Shown: in pieces, positions 10,920-24,710 of the stretch
Layout of the letters: each line of letters opens with the position of its first letter
Numbering within the stretch: position 1 is the first letter of the stretch
Source: Clavelina lepadiformis
Lineage: Eukaryota; Chordata; Ascidiacea; Aplousobranchia; Clavelinidae
Length of the DNA: 64,000 bases
Direction of reading: 5' to 3'
NCBI RefSeq assembly: GCF_947623445.1
Contig: NC_135240.1
Location: 20,398,001 to 20,462,000 of the forward strand
The notes under the pieces: model-generated
What the model was told of the DNA's origin: nothing
What the model saw: the letters and a program-made list of their open reading frames with translations, nothing else
The model's database searches: none
Position numbers and translations under genes: made by a program

Positions 10920-13900
10920 CTTGAGATGTGTTTACAGTTGCCAAAACAGGATCGTTGTTTTAACAATTGTATTGGTGATTCGATGCTATTTAGTTTAGCA
11001 GCAGTCTTGATGGAATCTGCTTATTAGGATACTGCTTTGCTTGTTTCACGCAGATACCAATACCGAAATACGACATAAAAACTTTCCAAACTATCCTAAA
11101 CGTAAAAATAAATATTCAGAGTTTATTCAGACATTTTTATTGATATTACATTGCTACTAGCACCTATAGTGTATAGCTGTCTCGGCTACACCTTGCCCAA
11201 GCCTTTGCAACAAAACTGCAAAACACGTAACACAAGCAGCTATTGTGCTGATCTTGTTGACTCAATGGTAATCCAAAACGGCATTTATTTTCTAAACTCT
11301 GCTAAGCATAATTCAAACTGAGGCTACTTTATGTGTAGTGCCTAACGTGCAGCGAAAAAGATTTCTGTCGAATTTACTCTAACCCTCAAATCAGTCAGTG
11401 TTCAACATGCCTGGTAGCGGGGAATGGCCTTTGAATCTTTCCCAAAACTAGAGTTGGTGGGGAATTTCAGGACAAAAATGTATTGTATCTTATTTACGCG
11501 ATAAAAACATAAACGACGAAGCCAAAGATCGAAGCGCGTTGTAGGCGTCATTATCGTACAAGTGTAGGTCGTCACACCCTGTTACCCGCCCTTATTGCGG
11601 TTACCCATTGAAATTTAACAGAATATAATATCACGTAACGTTTTCGTTTCTGCTGTGTGTGTTCACGGAAAGACCATCAAATGAAGCTGTAACGTGAAAC
11701 CAATTGGCTCCATTGTAATCGCTACTAACAACAGAAATTATGACAAGCAGTCATGTGACAAAATCTCACTTCAAAGATTTTCGAGTGTTTTAAACATGAC
11801 GAAATAGAAGAGAATAGAAATTCTAAAGATGCGACGGCGCCTTCAAACCAAACCGTTCTGTCTAGCACATGATTTAGATAAAACGTCACCTGATCGTGGG
11901 CTTTTTATTTTCATTAAATTTCCCTCCAAATGCCGAATGCAACCCACCAAAAACTTTATATTATAGCGATGTCTAAAATGCCTCATTTAAAGGTTTGGCA
12001 CAAGTACTGTAATCGCTGACTGCAAGCAGAGTTAAACAAAGGAAAACGTAGAACCTCGGAGTTCATTTCATGCGCATGCCAACTCGCAAAGCCAAAACGT
12101 CTGCCCGGTAACAAAACTCAAACCCGGTAACTTGTACCGACCCAAATCATCACTCCACTTTTATGTACGGCGAATGACGTCAAAGACTCTCACGTCCAAT
12201 CGAAGTTTACCTTTTTTCTAATGTCAGACAATTGATTACTTAACGAAAAAATGTTTTTACTTATGGTTTCACAACATAATGGTAAAAAACTCCGGCATGG
12301 CGACAGAGGAAAGGAGTGACTGGTTCACGCATTCATACAAAATCTTTTGACTAAAGCCTATTAAGTTGTTGTGTATTGTTGGGTGCATTTTTGCTCTCTC
12401 TACACTTTCCCTTAACCGAAAAAATATTGTTGGCAGGTCAATTTTTTGGCAGCCAACAACACTACCACTTGACTAGTTCAAAAAAGATTGAAATAGAGTG
12501 GGTTGATGTCAATGACAAGGAGTGATAAGTGATATCAAGGGTGTAGTTTTCATTTATTTTGGGGACAATGATTCAAACGCCCACGTCCAAGTTTCGCACT
12601 TAAATCTGATGCTGAAAAAGTTTTGCTGAAAGACGGCGAAAAAAAAAACTGCAAATATTTTGGGAATTTTACCTGGTGAGGTAGCCTAATTGAATCCGCA
12701 AGACTTTAGTCGAAATTTGTTTTTTTCCGAGATTCCTACAGGTTTTCATCGGACTCATAGCCATTACACCATATCACTTACATTGCAAATTGTCTACTTC
12801 AAGTCGTTTAAATATTATATAAATCAGCTACAGTATTGAACTTGAGCGGGCTTGATAAGCTAGGTTTCCTCGGATCATATTTTGCTGTAAACAAATTTGC
12901 AAAGTTATTATATTTATTGAATAGCTTTAGAACACCTTGTAACTTCCTGGAAAGCTGCCCAAGATTCCAAGAAAGGTTAGGATATGGGCATTGGGCAAAC
13001 ACCGATCCCGCGATTCTAGAATATAACATTAGTTCAATTTTCGAAAAACAACACCTTATATCAAATAAAGCGTTTACGGGTCGATAAATTTTACGGAAAT
13101 TGTGTTGCGATACTTGACCTTAGTAAAATGCTTTAGCACGCTACTTCTGCTGCTATGTCGTTAAATTTTTAGCGTCATTGAACGGAACCTTGTGGATGCT
13201 GAGCATTAGGCAATATTCTGAAGCCAATACAAAACGCCCGGAACGAAATTAATGGGCAAATGATGAGGATCTACTTAAAATTGAAATAACTCACACTGAG
13301 CTTTTTTGTATCATCTGTATATAATTCAGACCATTGGGTAACATTATGTCACGTATTGCTGTATTGTTACACAGGGCCATACGCAATTACAACACAGTTG
13401 TTAGAAATTCAACCCTATTTAGCTGTAATCCTAAATCAAGAACGTGATGAAATATTTTGGAAATCCAATCTGGAATCAGGCTTACCAACATGTAGGTTCT
13501 TTCCGTGTAAAACAATTGACTATAGGTTATTTTTAACACTATGTCGCATCAAATTATGTCGTTTTGTGGCTTATCGTGGCGGTTTCAACAAAGGGCCCAA
13601 AACCCAGTCATAGTACGATACTGTAGGCTACTTTGGTTTTTACGTACAAAAAAATCAAGCAAAGAAACAATGATCAAAAAAGTAATTCAATAAAGTTATT
13701 GCTTTTATTGACATAGATTTTTGTACAAAGGCATAGTTTAATGCTGATTTATAATGCAGAAACGTATTTATATTTGTGTTTATTGAAATAGGTCTCATAG
13801 ACAAAATTTTGAGTTAGTCCATGTGTCCACCACCAGTCCACCTCTTTGACTGCAACGTTTGAAATTTGACGGATTTTTTGTAAGATGGACGTGGGACAAG

Positions 13901-16900
13901 TTCTATCTACGCCATCCTGTGGAAACATCTGGAAAAATTTCAGGTCTAGGACTTCCTTATCAACAAAAAGTCTAACTATGTAGATAGTCAAATTAAAATA
14001 CAAAGCGTTAAAGTTTAAGGTAATTAATAATCAGCATCATATACGCCTTTTCAGACAACACCTTTACAAATATTATGTCTAAAACAACAATACTAAGAGT
14101 AAGGATTAATAAATGGCTTTATCTGTCTGTTAGTATTACAGCTGTTGTATTTAGTGTGTGGGAACAACGTGAGTCTCAGGGTGATGTTCTATTGAGGGCC
14201 AGTTTTTTCTTTCCTGTGATTCACGCTTTATAACCCATCACTTGGAGTTTTACCCCGTTTGTAAAAACATTGAAATACCGGACTTTGTTTAACTTCAAAG
14301 ACTTGTTTTTGCTGAAAAAGCCCAAAAATTGTCTTCGCTATATCTTTTATAAGAGAAATGGGATATGAATAATCATCATAGCTGCTTACGCCGCTTGGTA
14401 TAGTTCATGTCTTTTCATTCATAAGCACCTGTGTGTAAAATGCTGAATCATTATTCCATCGGAGACAGAGTTGAACTCGGAAGTGAGTTTGAGATTACGA
14501 TAAACAGCATCTTTGCCGGTTCGATGTTATAGTAATCTCTGTCTATTGGTGGTTACTGACATAACACAAGCACATATAGTTTCATTTTTCACAGCATTTA
14601 ACCTAACATATAAACCTGGTAACAAAAAGGCATTGTAGTGTGTTGTTTGTTGAAACGATGAATATATTAACACCACTGCACTTATTTGATTAAAAGTGGT
14701 AAAGAGCGTGAATGTATTTTTTCTATCTTTGTTATTTGTGTATGAGTAAATTTGTAGACATCTATCGAAAAAAGGAATGCTATACTGAATACTGTTAATT
14801 TATCCCATGATACTTCTTTTGTTACGTCTTTCGTTTTGTCCCACTGTTGTAAAATGTGGCCTGTCGGTATACACAATGAATGCACACAATTAATGGATAG
14901 TGTGCGCATATAACCGCAAGGGATAACTGCTGACAAGTTGGTACTGTCCAGAGATTCCTGTTTGAAATCGACCTATAACCTAGTTTGGTGCTATTTTGAT
15001 ATGTCAAAGTATACCTTCGTGAGCGCTGTAGCCTGGTAAACAAAAACATTTGATCGTAAATACAGATTTTTTGCTGCGGAAACGGGATGACTAAGCTACA
15101 GCTTGTATGTAGCTTAGATGAGTTTGCTATTTAAAATGGATAGACATTTTTTATCAGTTTTCACAAATTTAATTTTGTCCAGATGTTCTACATTTTTGCT
15201 TACTTTATTAATGCTTATTCAATATCTAATGATGGTTAAGAATAGGAAACGAAGCAAGGGTTGGGCTTGAAATGATCATAAGTTGAATCCTTTGACGCAT
15301 TACAGATTTACGGAAACTTATAATCGTCATTAGAGGTAACAGACCGTTAAATTGTCGGATTAATTTTCCGTAAAAACGGATACAGCCTTTCTGATTATCA
15401 CACATTTCCCGGTGAGTCGCTTTCTATCGAAGGATGTGAAATAATGGGGCGCTAATAGAGTAATACCTTATGATCATCAGCCTTAAATGACAGTATATCA
15501 GCTCAAACTAATAACGTAGTCGCGTCGCTTCTATTGAGCCAATCTCTGGCTTAATTGAAGCATTTAAATTGCAGGTTCAAAATGGAATTATCATTAAGAA
15601 AATTCACAGTTCGCCGAAAGAATACGAAGTTATGAGTTAATGTATGCCGACAAGGAAAGGCCCAGAATTGGAAGATGCTGATTACACATTTATTGCCGCA
15701 AATTGATGTAAACGGATGCCCGTAATATCAGAGCTGGAATTCATCCTAATAGTATGAAAGTTAGACAAGTAAATAACCGCCTTGTTTCTATAATTTCATA
15801 GTACAGGAAAAAGTTTTGTTCTTGTATAAACCACGCAGCTTGTTCGAAACATGGCAATAGATCTTAGTTTCAGTATACACCTTATAATCCCAAATACATA
15901 AATAAGTATACTCTATAATGGCGGCTAGATCTCAAACTTTGAAAAAGGTCCTAAATTACAGGAAATATACCTTGAAAATTTTATTCTTACCGTCGCTATA
16001 CCTTTTTTCTACAGTGGACTTATTCCGGTTTAAATTGTAAGCAGTGTGTTAGCGTATTCCTTTTTATTGACATATAGAAAAGCATGCCATAAAAAGCAAG
16101 GAAGAAGTAGTAAACAAACAAACTGTATAAACATGCAAGACAGAAAAATATTTCGTATTACATCATATCACTAGGACCTGCCTTCAGATCATCTGGAAAT
16201 TTATTTTGTCCTAAAATCACTATTGACGGTATCCTCACTACATCCGTACTCTCAAGCAAAAACGCTTCTTACTCGAATTCGGATGGACGTGATTCAGGTT
16301 ACCACTTCCCTGATTACTTATTCACAGTTGAAGTTGGTTACTTGGTTCCTCGGCTGCTTATTCAGTAATTTATTCAAAATGTGTGAAGTTATCAGTTTCC
16401 TAGTTACTTATTCACAGTTTAAGTGAATTACGATTACCTGTTAGATCAGTTGTTATTTTTTGTAAAAGTCTTGATACAAATTAAAAAAATTCATATTAAT
16501 TGAAATAAATTTATATAAAAGTAACTAATGTTTAATTTAATTTAGAAAAAATCATGCAAACTTAAATTAACTGACGAAAGAGCAAATAACTTTAGCCAAA
16601 GTTGAATTGAAATGATAACAAATAAATTTCAATAAGTTACATTCAAACTACAATAAATGATAAAAAATTCTTCTAAATTTATGTAAAATAAAGCTCATTC
16701 AGAAAAAAAGTTGCATAATTAGAAGTTACACAATATCACCGACAATCGCCCAGAGATTTAGTTTTTTTTTGGAATAATCTGAGCTTTGATGCTTTATTAT
16801 GCAAGAGCATGTCGCCCCACAGATTTGATTTTGGAGAGTTGGTATAATAGTCTTTGTCTTTGCTATCTAGAAAGAAACGTTCCGATACATTACAGGCATG

Positions 16901-19900
16901 TTAGCGATCAACAAGTTAATTCGTCCATCTCCAGCAGAAGCATACGATTTGTGGGACTGGATGAGCTTTGCTATTTTTTCCTGGTGTTTTGATATAGGTT
17001 TGTATGGCTTCCTGTTTGTCAGAGAGTTTGTCGTGTCCTGGGCCATGGCCTTTGGCTTTCGTTTATTTATTACAAGGTAGCGACATGTTGCGGCAGAAAT
17101 GTTTTGGGTTTTTGTTCGCTGTGAGTTGTACGATCACAACCATTTCAAAGAAAAAGCACTTTTCAGACATGCGATGTGAGGATTTTTAAGTATTTTAATG
17201 CGCAAAATTTACAAAGAATGTATGCTTAACCTATTGTTTACACACAACGGTCATGAACTTGCTTTCAAATACAATAGGATCTTGTTATTCTGGAGCTCAT
17301 TAATCCGATACTTCCACAATCCGACAAATTATATCAAGAAACGATTTTCCTCCTACCTATTGCAATGCGTTCTATATCACTTGATTCCGGAAAACACGTT
17401 GTTCTACTCCGATAGAGGAATTTTCGATTTTAATTGTCCAAAATCACTAAATGAATCATCCAGTTAATCTGAAATGTTAATCATGAATCAGTGGATCGCG
17501 TCGAAAAAGGGGCCTTTGCGTCCATAAAATAAACAAATAGGCAACAAATAAATGTGAGTGTACGACGCGTACTGTTCATGTTCAGCTTGATGCTTGTGTC
17601 TCGAGTTATATGAGCAAGTTTATTCATACCTAACCTAACTACGTTTCGTTTGTGTGATGTGATGGTTTCATCACACCGGAAACCTTGCTTATCCGACACT
17701 TTGCTCTGGCGAAAAATTGGTTCTGATTAATTCTGGATTTCGTAGTATCACGTGGAATAGCAATGACTGCGACATCTTCAGTTATGAAATTAATTACATA
17801 TGTTATTAATTGCTATTATCGTATAAAGCCATTGCTACATTGTGGCAATGTATTTGAAAAAATAATTTTACTTAATTCATTGTTGTTTTATGTCTAAGTT
17901 TACTGGAAGACATCTTGTTTTGTAAAAACGTTGCAACTTTTTGGTAATTGCTAAAGACAGGATTTCGAAATAGTACCTAAAATGTTATTTTGTCCTTTCT
18001 ATAGGTGTGCTACTATAGTGCGACCAACACAGAATCGTTTTATAGAAAGTTAGTTCAGTTCCGATAATGCTCAGGGATGTTTAATTTCCATTGAAACATT
18101 GGATGACGCAAAAAATGTATTGTAAGCTGCTAAAAATCACAATCGCCAAAACTCCCACACGCATGAAACCGGATTCTGTAATCACGACAGGAAAGCATTT
18201 CTGGCATAGGTTAGACGTGACCAAGTGTGCTTCGCTAACTTCTGACGAAAAGACATGTCATTATTTTGTGAATTTAAAAGAACTTATATTTTCGGAAAGG
18301 GAGGTTTCTGAAAATTCTAACGTCAGGTTGTGTGAATTTATACTGATTTTAATGTCATGTTCTTAAAAAAGTTGTTTGTCATCACTTTGTTTTAGGGACT
18401 TTCCATGACGTCATCAACGACATACTTTAAAATCAAGGGAAATGCCGATAAAAATGTTTGCGTTTCGAAGCATTTTCCTTGTATATTTGATATAATTAAA
18501 CGTCTCTGAATATAGATGTATCCTCTATGACGCAAATAATGGTGTTTTGCTCAACTATTCGTGCCTTCTTTCGTTAGAAATCATTTTTGCAGGCCACGCC
18601 TATAGCGACTGCTCTGCTTAATTAACCCATAAATAACAAAAACCTTATACACTCGGTTGTTTGCCTTTGCAACACCTTTTTGATTGCAACAGTTCGTCTG
18701 GACGGGACAAATTCTTTATAAAACAGCAGTGAATGAGAGATGTTCTTTTCCAAATATTTTTCGCATATTTTTCGCTCGTTTTGGTAATCTTGAGGCGCTT
18801 GACATTCTATATATAATCACAAATTTGAATTAAAAAATCCTTAAAGGGCATCGCGTGCCTAGATATACGTCAGGTATTACATATCGCACACCTAGCCGTG
18901 GCAAACATTTGACTCATTAATTGATGTGGGGATAATTTTGTAAATAGACAGGAAAAGCGTATTAATCGTTTTGTTGCGACTATCTGTTTTTGTAGAAGAA
19001 ACTGTGACCCCAGAGTTAGTGGTAAACGTTCTATACCATCACAAACATGAATGCAGACACTATCTTCATTGTGCAATCAGACCAATACCTTGACGTCAGG
19101 GCTTCAACGCAGATCGATATGATTAATGAAGCTCCTTGCGTTATATATGCACTTCTAGTATTTAATGAAATTTTCAACTTTGATTTAGTTAACACGAGTC
19201 GACAACATATTTTGAAACTTTTACTTAATCGTTAAAACCTTAGTAGTATCGGAGGCGGTTAATAATACGGGAGTAAAGTAGAAGCAGGTTAAACCGGGCT
19301 TTGTGGTTACACTCAAAGGCTATATATTATTATATTTGATCATTATTAGTTTTAATCACTTTTCAATTTGACTTTGTTTATATGGAAGTGTAACATTGAC
19401 GTAATAGCTGACTTGGTAAACACCACCCACTGCGTAACCGTTGACGTAATGTTTCGATCGGATCCGGAAAACTGAGACAAAATTTTAAAGGAAAATTTAT
19501 GATTTATTTGCAAAATAGCAACGCGTGTTTTTTCTAATAATGAAGTTGTTGAATTGAATTAAAAAAACTGAATAGGAGCTTCCAAGTTTTTTATTATTTA
19601 AATCCTTTTCGTTAAGCCATAATTAATTGCAATTTTCTATAGCTGGTTATAAAAGATATTAAGACAAAGACAGAGTTGCCAAAAATAAATAACAACTTCT
19701 ACCACAACCAAAACGTCTCTTTTGGCCTATTTTGGCCTATTACAGTGCAGGGTGTTGCAACCGGTAGTTTATCTTTGAATAAACTTGAACGTTAAACCTT
19801 GATTGAGTAAACCACGCCAGACCACCAAGCCTTTTGTAGACAGACAGAGACAAACCACTGGCTGAGTGAAAACACGAAAAAGTACAATCGAATGCGTCAC

Positions 19901-20900
19901 GATTACGTAAAACTATGTGTACTTGAAATTTGAATATGAGTTTGAAAATCGTTTGAACTTCCGTAAGATTGCTTGATACGATTATGTAACATCTGATATA
20001 CGTCTCGACTAATTAGTACAGTATGATATTGGGTCAAGACGACGATGAAACAACTGTGTAAACTGCAATAAGAAATTTCCCACTACATGGGTGATGTTCG
20101 CTCTACCATGTAAAGAGCTTTAGATTATGTTAGTGAAAGAAAATTAGGATATTACTCACAGTTGAAAGTAAATAAGGATTACGCAATCTTCCACCTATTC
20201 GTCCATACATTACAATTCCTAAATGTTCTGAATCACGTTACGCTTCAAAATCACGGCCACTGACACACGCTCTAATGTTGTTAAAAGTGCTCGAAGTACA
20301 GACAGCCACAAAAGGAAATTACAGTACAAACGAAAGTTTGCCCAATTGTTTTCAGCCTGTATCACTATGCGTTTGATGGGTGACCTTCAATTAGTTACAC
20401 ACGATTACATGTTTTGCCGTAAAGAGTAAAGTCTATGAGATGTAAGATTACACCAAGGGAGGTCCCTTGGCCAGCAAAAAACCCCGAATTTAAACGCCCA
20501 AAACCGTAAATAATAATCCATTAATTTGTTCCAGGAAGAATTACACTCCGTAATACTCATCGTACCTTCTGCACATTACGTTTACAAAAAGACTTGGATT
20601 AAGCACGCTATACAATGCATGGTTGAGACAAACATTTTTAACGTACGACATTCTTCATATCTGACATGTCATCTACAAGGCATTAAGCCGATCTGTTACA
20701 CAATAACGCGTCACTATATGTACATAAAAAGCATGATGAGCCTATGATGTTGTTTAGAGCCTACATGTCATGTGTACACGCAACAATTTTGAGTATTTTT
20801 CACTTAACATAATGTAAGCCAGACCAATATTCCACTATTCGAAGTGACCTGTTTTTAGTACAAGATTATCGCTCGTGTTGTAGAACTGTCGATAAATTTC
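10920..20900. other. Long intergenic region between EGF genes A and B
   Basis: About 10 kb with no gene I can support. It holds the presumed upstream region of gene A, with perfect CRE motifs at 12175, 18416 and 19091, and a small perfect hairpin at 15091-15117 (9-bp stem, 9-nt loop). Open frames at 13749-14003 and 14682-14936 on the minus strand look somewhat protein-like, but no complete splice model could be made. Confidence 0.5.
15091..15117. repeat. Perfect 9-bp hairpin
   Basis: CTAAGCTAC at 15091-15099 is exactly complementary to GTAGCTTAG at 15109-15117 with a 9-nt loop. No associated gene or motif is seen. Confidence 0.4.
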
Positions 20901-22026
20901 GTACCTTGTCACTGGTCCCGCTACGACTTGAACGAAGTTCGAGTTTACCACAACCAGGTACGGTTCAGAGTAAGGCTCCTTGTCGCAACTATAATCCCTG
21001 TTCAAGAAAATAGTACTTTGTATATTTTGTCATGTTACCTTTTAAACAATATTACTGGTGGCGTGATGTACAGTTTTCTGTTTTCGCCTTCAAGTCATTC
21101 AATACTGAAAACACAGGTGAGCTGTCGTATTGGCTACAGCGCTTAGCACACGTCCCGCGCGGAAGTAGAAAGATAAAATCTGCGCCAAAAATAGCCCAAA
21201 ATCTTTGAAAGACGTACACAAATTAAATTTTTCTTTAAAACTTTCAAGTAAGACCGTAAAATCTTATCCTGATGCCTGTAGATGCAAATATGCGATAGAG
21301 AGGACACTGTTTATCACTGAGCATAGTTTTGGGTATAGCGTCACAGCAAAGCTGCTCAATTGAATTTTCTCATTTTGTGACTAGCTTGATCGTAAAAAGA
21401 AAACTATGAAGTGGACGAGTCCACGACCCGCCAGTGTTCATTTGAACTTTCTATTTCGCAACCGGCGAAAAGTGACTCACATACCAGCTTGTCAAGAGGC
21501 TCATTGTAGTAGAAATATCTCGAAATGATTTTGGAGTGAAAAAAGGTAATAAAGTGCTTTTGTTGTGTACTAGACAAGAGAAAGCCACTAACGAGGACTT
21601 ATTAAACATATAAACAAGCATATTCTGTGGTCACCCGAAAGTTCATTTTGTTGTAGCGCGAAAAAAGAAGTTAATATTTAGAACACGGCTTAAATATGAC
21701 GCCGTTCGCCGTTACAGTTCCATAATTGCTTTTACGCCTTAACGCGGGAACTTACGGGTGATAGCACGCTATCATCAGCTCCAACAGATTTAACCGAGAT
21801 AAAGCCGTGATATAAGCAGCTGTAAGGAACCGCTAAGTTAATATTTTTCTTGTTACTTGTCGACGTTGTCAGTGCCATCTACTTGTCACGTCATGGTAAA
21901 TATATAGACACTTAACGTTTTGCTTTGGTATAAACGTTTTGAAAGGCGAAAAATAAAATATTTTGTAAAGTTATAGAATTGTTCTCTATAGAGTACGAAG
22001 TTCATTAGTATTTTAAAAATTGACAG

Positions 22027-24710
22027 GGAGGAAACGACGGAATTAGTTTAAATCTTTGCGGATGTCTAAGTGGAGGAACTTGCTTGGACCCGGTGGAAAA
22101 CATTTGCTCGTAAGTTAAGATTTGCTTGCTTTCTAGTCTTGCATAACGATATTACATTTTGTTAGTATATTTATGTACTAAATTTTTACGAATTATTTTT
22201 ATGTAGACAACCCAGCTATTGTTACACTAGTATATAAGTGATAGTATATGAAATATAATTATTGTTAGACACAAAACCTGTTCATGTAACTCTGAAAGTT
22301 TATAACAATTTTTGTACAAATTCTTTGAATACATTAAATCACGGAAAATTCATTGCAATTAAAAAAGAGTTTTCAAAAAACTATATTACATTAAAGTTTG
22401 TTTAGTGTAATTGGAACAAATAATCAAATAAAATTACAGTCTTATAGTCCTATAATTTAAATATCATCCAGTATATTTAAGTTTTTTGCCGATTTTAATA
22501 TAACAAAGTTTAGTTAGCGGTTGCCCTAAAACCAGAAAAATCGTTCTGTGCCTTGTATTCAATAAGCCTAAAATTAATAAAAAATTAATTTTCGACATGT
22601 CATTAGCAAGTTATCGTGCAGTATTATTTCGTTACCTTTAAAGATAAACTGGATTAAAAGCTTATATCTATAGCACTGTCGTCATCGATTGAGTATAAAG
22701 ATTGAGATATGTCTTTACGGAGTTTACGACAAATAAGATTTTTCTGGAAGATAACTAATTTATTCATCAAAGTTCGCCAACTTCTACAACATATGAGTAA
22801 CGTTATAACATTAAACATGACTGTTTACGATTAATATACTGGTGCAGTATGTCATAAAACACCCTTTGGGTTATACTGCTTGCTATTTTTAGGCCCTGAA
22901 ACTCATTTATCTTGCTCAAGCGTAAAACGTTGTTAATTTCCTGTAAACATCGTTTTCAATTCCCAGAATTCAGAGCAAGTGAACCTGACTGACATTTTTA
23001 ACAATTTGTTTACGGACTGCGTTTTCGATACACAGCGTGAGAGATTTTACTGAAAAAAAAAGAAAAACATTTCTTTTAAAAAGATGTATTCAGCAATGTT
23101 TTGTGCGTTAGAAAGTATTGTGTAATTTGAATAAATGAATAAATAAATAAATATTACTTGGTCCGCAAAAGACCCGATATAAGCATTGCACCAAGTTAAA
23201 ATGTTTTCTGAATCTCCGTTTTGTAATGACTTATCCTCAAGAAATCTTTGAAACAAAACGGGATGACTAAACTCAAGGATATATCTAACCGATATAATGA
23301 AAACATTTGTGGGAGGAGCTGTAAAAATATTAATATTAAGTAAATATTAACAACGTTCTGAGGTTTATTACGTTTTTTTATCAATCTCAAAAATAAGAAA
23401 ATTTCAGGCAATCGAAAAAATTTTTCTTGAACGTTTCATATATTTTTGTGTTTTCTTTTTCATTTCTATCTTGCACATTTTTATTTGTTTTATTTTCAAT
23501 CTCTTTGCTGTATCTTAAATTCACCACAATCGCGACCCAGCACACGTATATGGGTAAAATTTTCTGTGACACTTTGTATTAAAAACATTTTGCAACAGGA
23601 CAACAAGATTTGTTGCAGCAGCCGATTCGAAGTCCGTAGCCTATGCGTGATATTTTTACAGCTTAGAACCTTCTTTAAGATGCATTTTTCTATCAGTATG
23701 TTTGTATGAAACTGAGAAAATGATTTTTCAAACTTCAATTATTTGTAGCAATTTACGTTATGTTCTCCTTACCATACATTCTATGTAGTTGAACTTATCG
23801 TAAGTATACTCAAACAATGAGTTCTATAAGCGAAAATAATTCCAATATTTACGGATAGCTTTTAGAATGTGGTGGTTCAGTATTGACAGTATAGTACGAA
23901 AAAAAATTAAAGAAATTGTCATAAATTTTTGAGAGTTTAAATTATTTCGGGAGTGAGTTGAAACGTATAAATGGACCCGTTGGGGTGACACTGCCAAAAA
24001 AAGAACACAAAGTTTCTTGAATTTAGAAAGCTTGTATAAAGGTTACCTAATTATTATCTAAGCGCATTTTATTTTTATTCAGATGTCCGTCCGGGTTTAC
24101 CGGTGATAGATGCCAAGACATAGAAGTACAATTTACTGTTAAAGAGAAAGCCAGTGTTAACATGATTTCTCTCTACTGCTTTATTTCCTTCGTATTTTTT
24201 CTTATTTCATTGCTAATCGGATTTTTTATTTGGAGGTAAGTTAGCTTAAGTTACTATATAACTTATCAATTAGAATTATTAAAAAAGGCATATTACTAAT
24301 AATAAAAGTACTTTGCATAACTGGTAAGATTGCGTTGAAATTGCTATTTAAAAATTATTATTATTTGAAGGAGATGTCGGTCGGTGCAAAGAAAAAGAAA
24401 TAACAACCACATTATTGAAGAAAAGTCAGAATCGGTGGATTTTGAACGTCGAAACTCAAAACATGATTTTGTACTCCTCAGCATCCAACACGATGTTGAA
24501 GACCATCCACTGGATTTGATTCGTTCCTCCTGCGTCTCTCCAACACCTGTTTCATCTTTGAAAACTGGAGATATGCGATTCCATTTAACGGAGGAGCAAT
24601 TCAAAGGGTTAATTTCTAAAAGCCAATGTATCCACAAAGAAAATGGAATTTCTGACTTACAGAGTTTGGGAATTCCGAAACGGGAGCGGCGACAGGGTTT
24701 AAGCCGTTAA
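22027..24710 (+). CDS. EGF-type membrane ligand precursor (gene B), 5' exons not found
   Basis: Paralogue of genes A and C. Exons: 22027-22109 (first half of the EGF domain, phase 0 in and phase 2 out), 24083-24235 (end of EGF plus membrane segment), 24371-24710 (cytoplasmic tail and stop). The EGF part reads LCGCLSGGTC, LDPVENIC, then SCPSGFTGDRC, so only one residue separates Cys1 from Cys2. The membrane segment (SLYCFISFVFFLISLLIGFF) ends in Trp-Arg, followed by a basic stop-transfer (RCRSVQRKR) and a tail of about 112 aa. The 153-nt membrane exon has the same length and phases as that of gene A. An exon with a signal peptide must lie upstream. A frame ending at a good donor at 21118 (phase 0) fits by phase, but its only in-frame Met gives a weak signal peptide, so it is not included. 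Receptor use is inferred from architecture. Confidence 0.78.
23129..23153. repeat. AAAT/AATG tetranucleotide microsatellite
   Basis: Run of GAATAAATGAATAAATAAA type lying in the intron of gene B. Simple repeat, no coding role. Confidence 0.7.

Noticed and set aside
17198..18366. Two plus-strand open frames of about 90 codons (17198-17467, 18091-18366)
   Set aside because: No splice sites, no recognisable motif, and composition typical of AT-rich intergenic DNA.
21000..21118. Possible signal-peptide exon for EGF gene B ending at a good donor
   Set aside because: The phase fits, but the only in-frame Met gives MYSFLFSPSSHSILK, a poor signal peptide; left as a possibility only.
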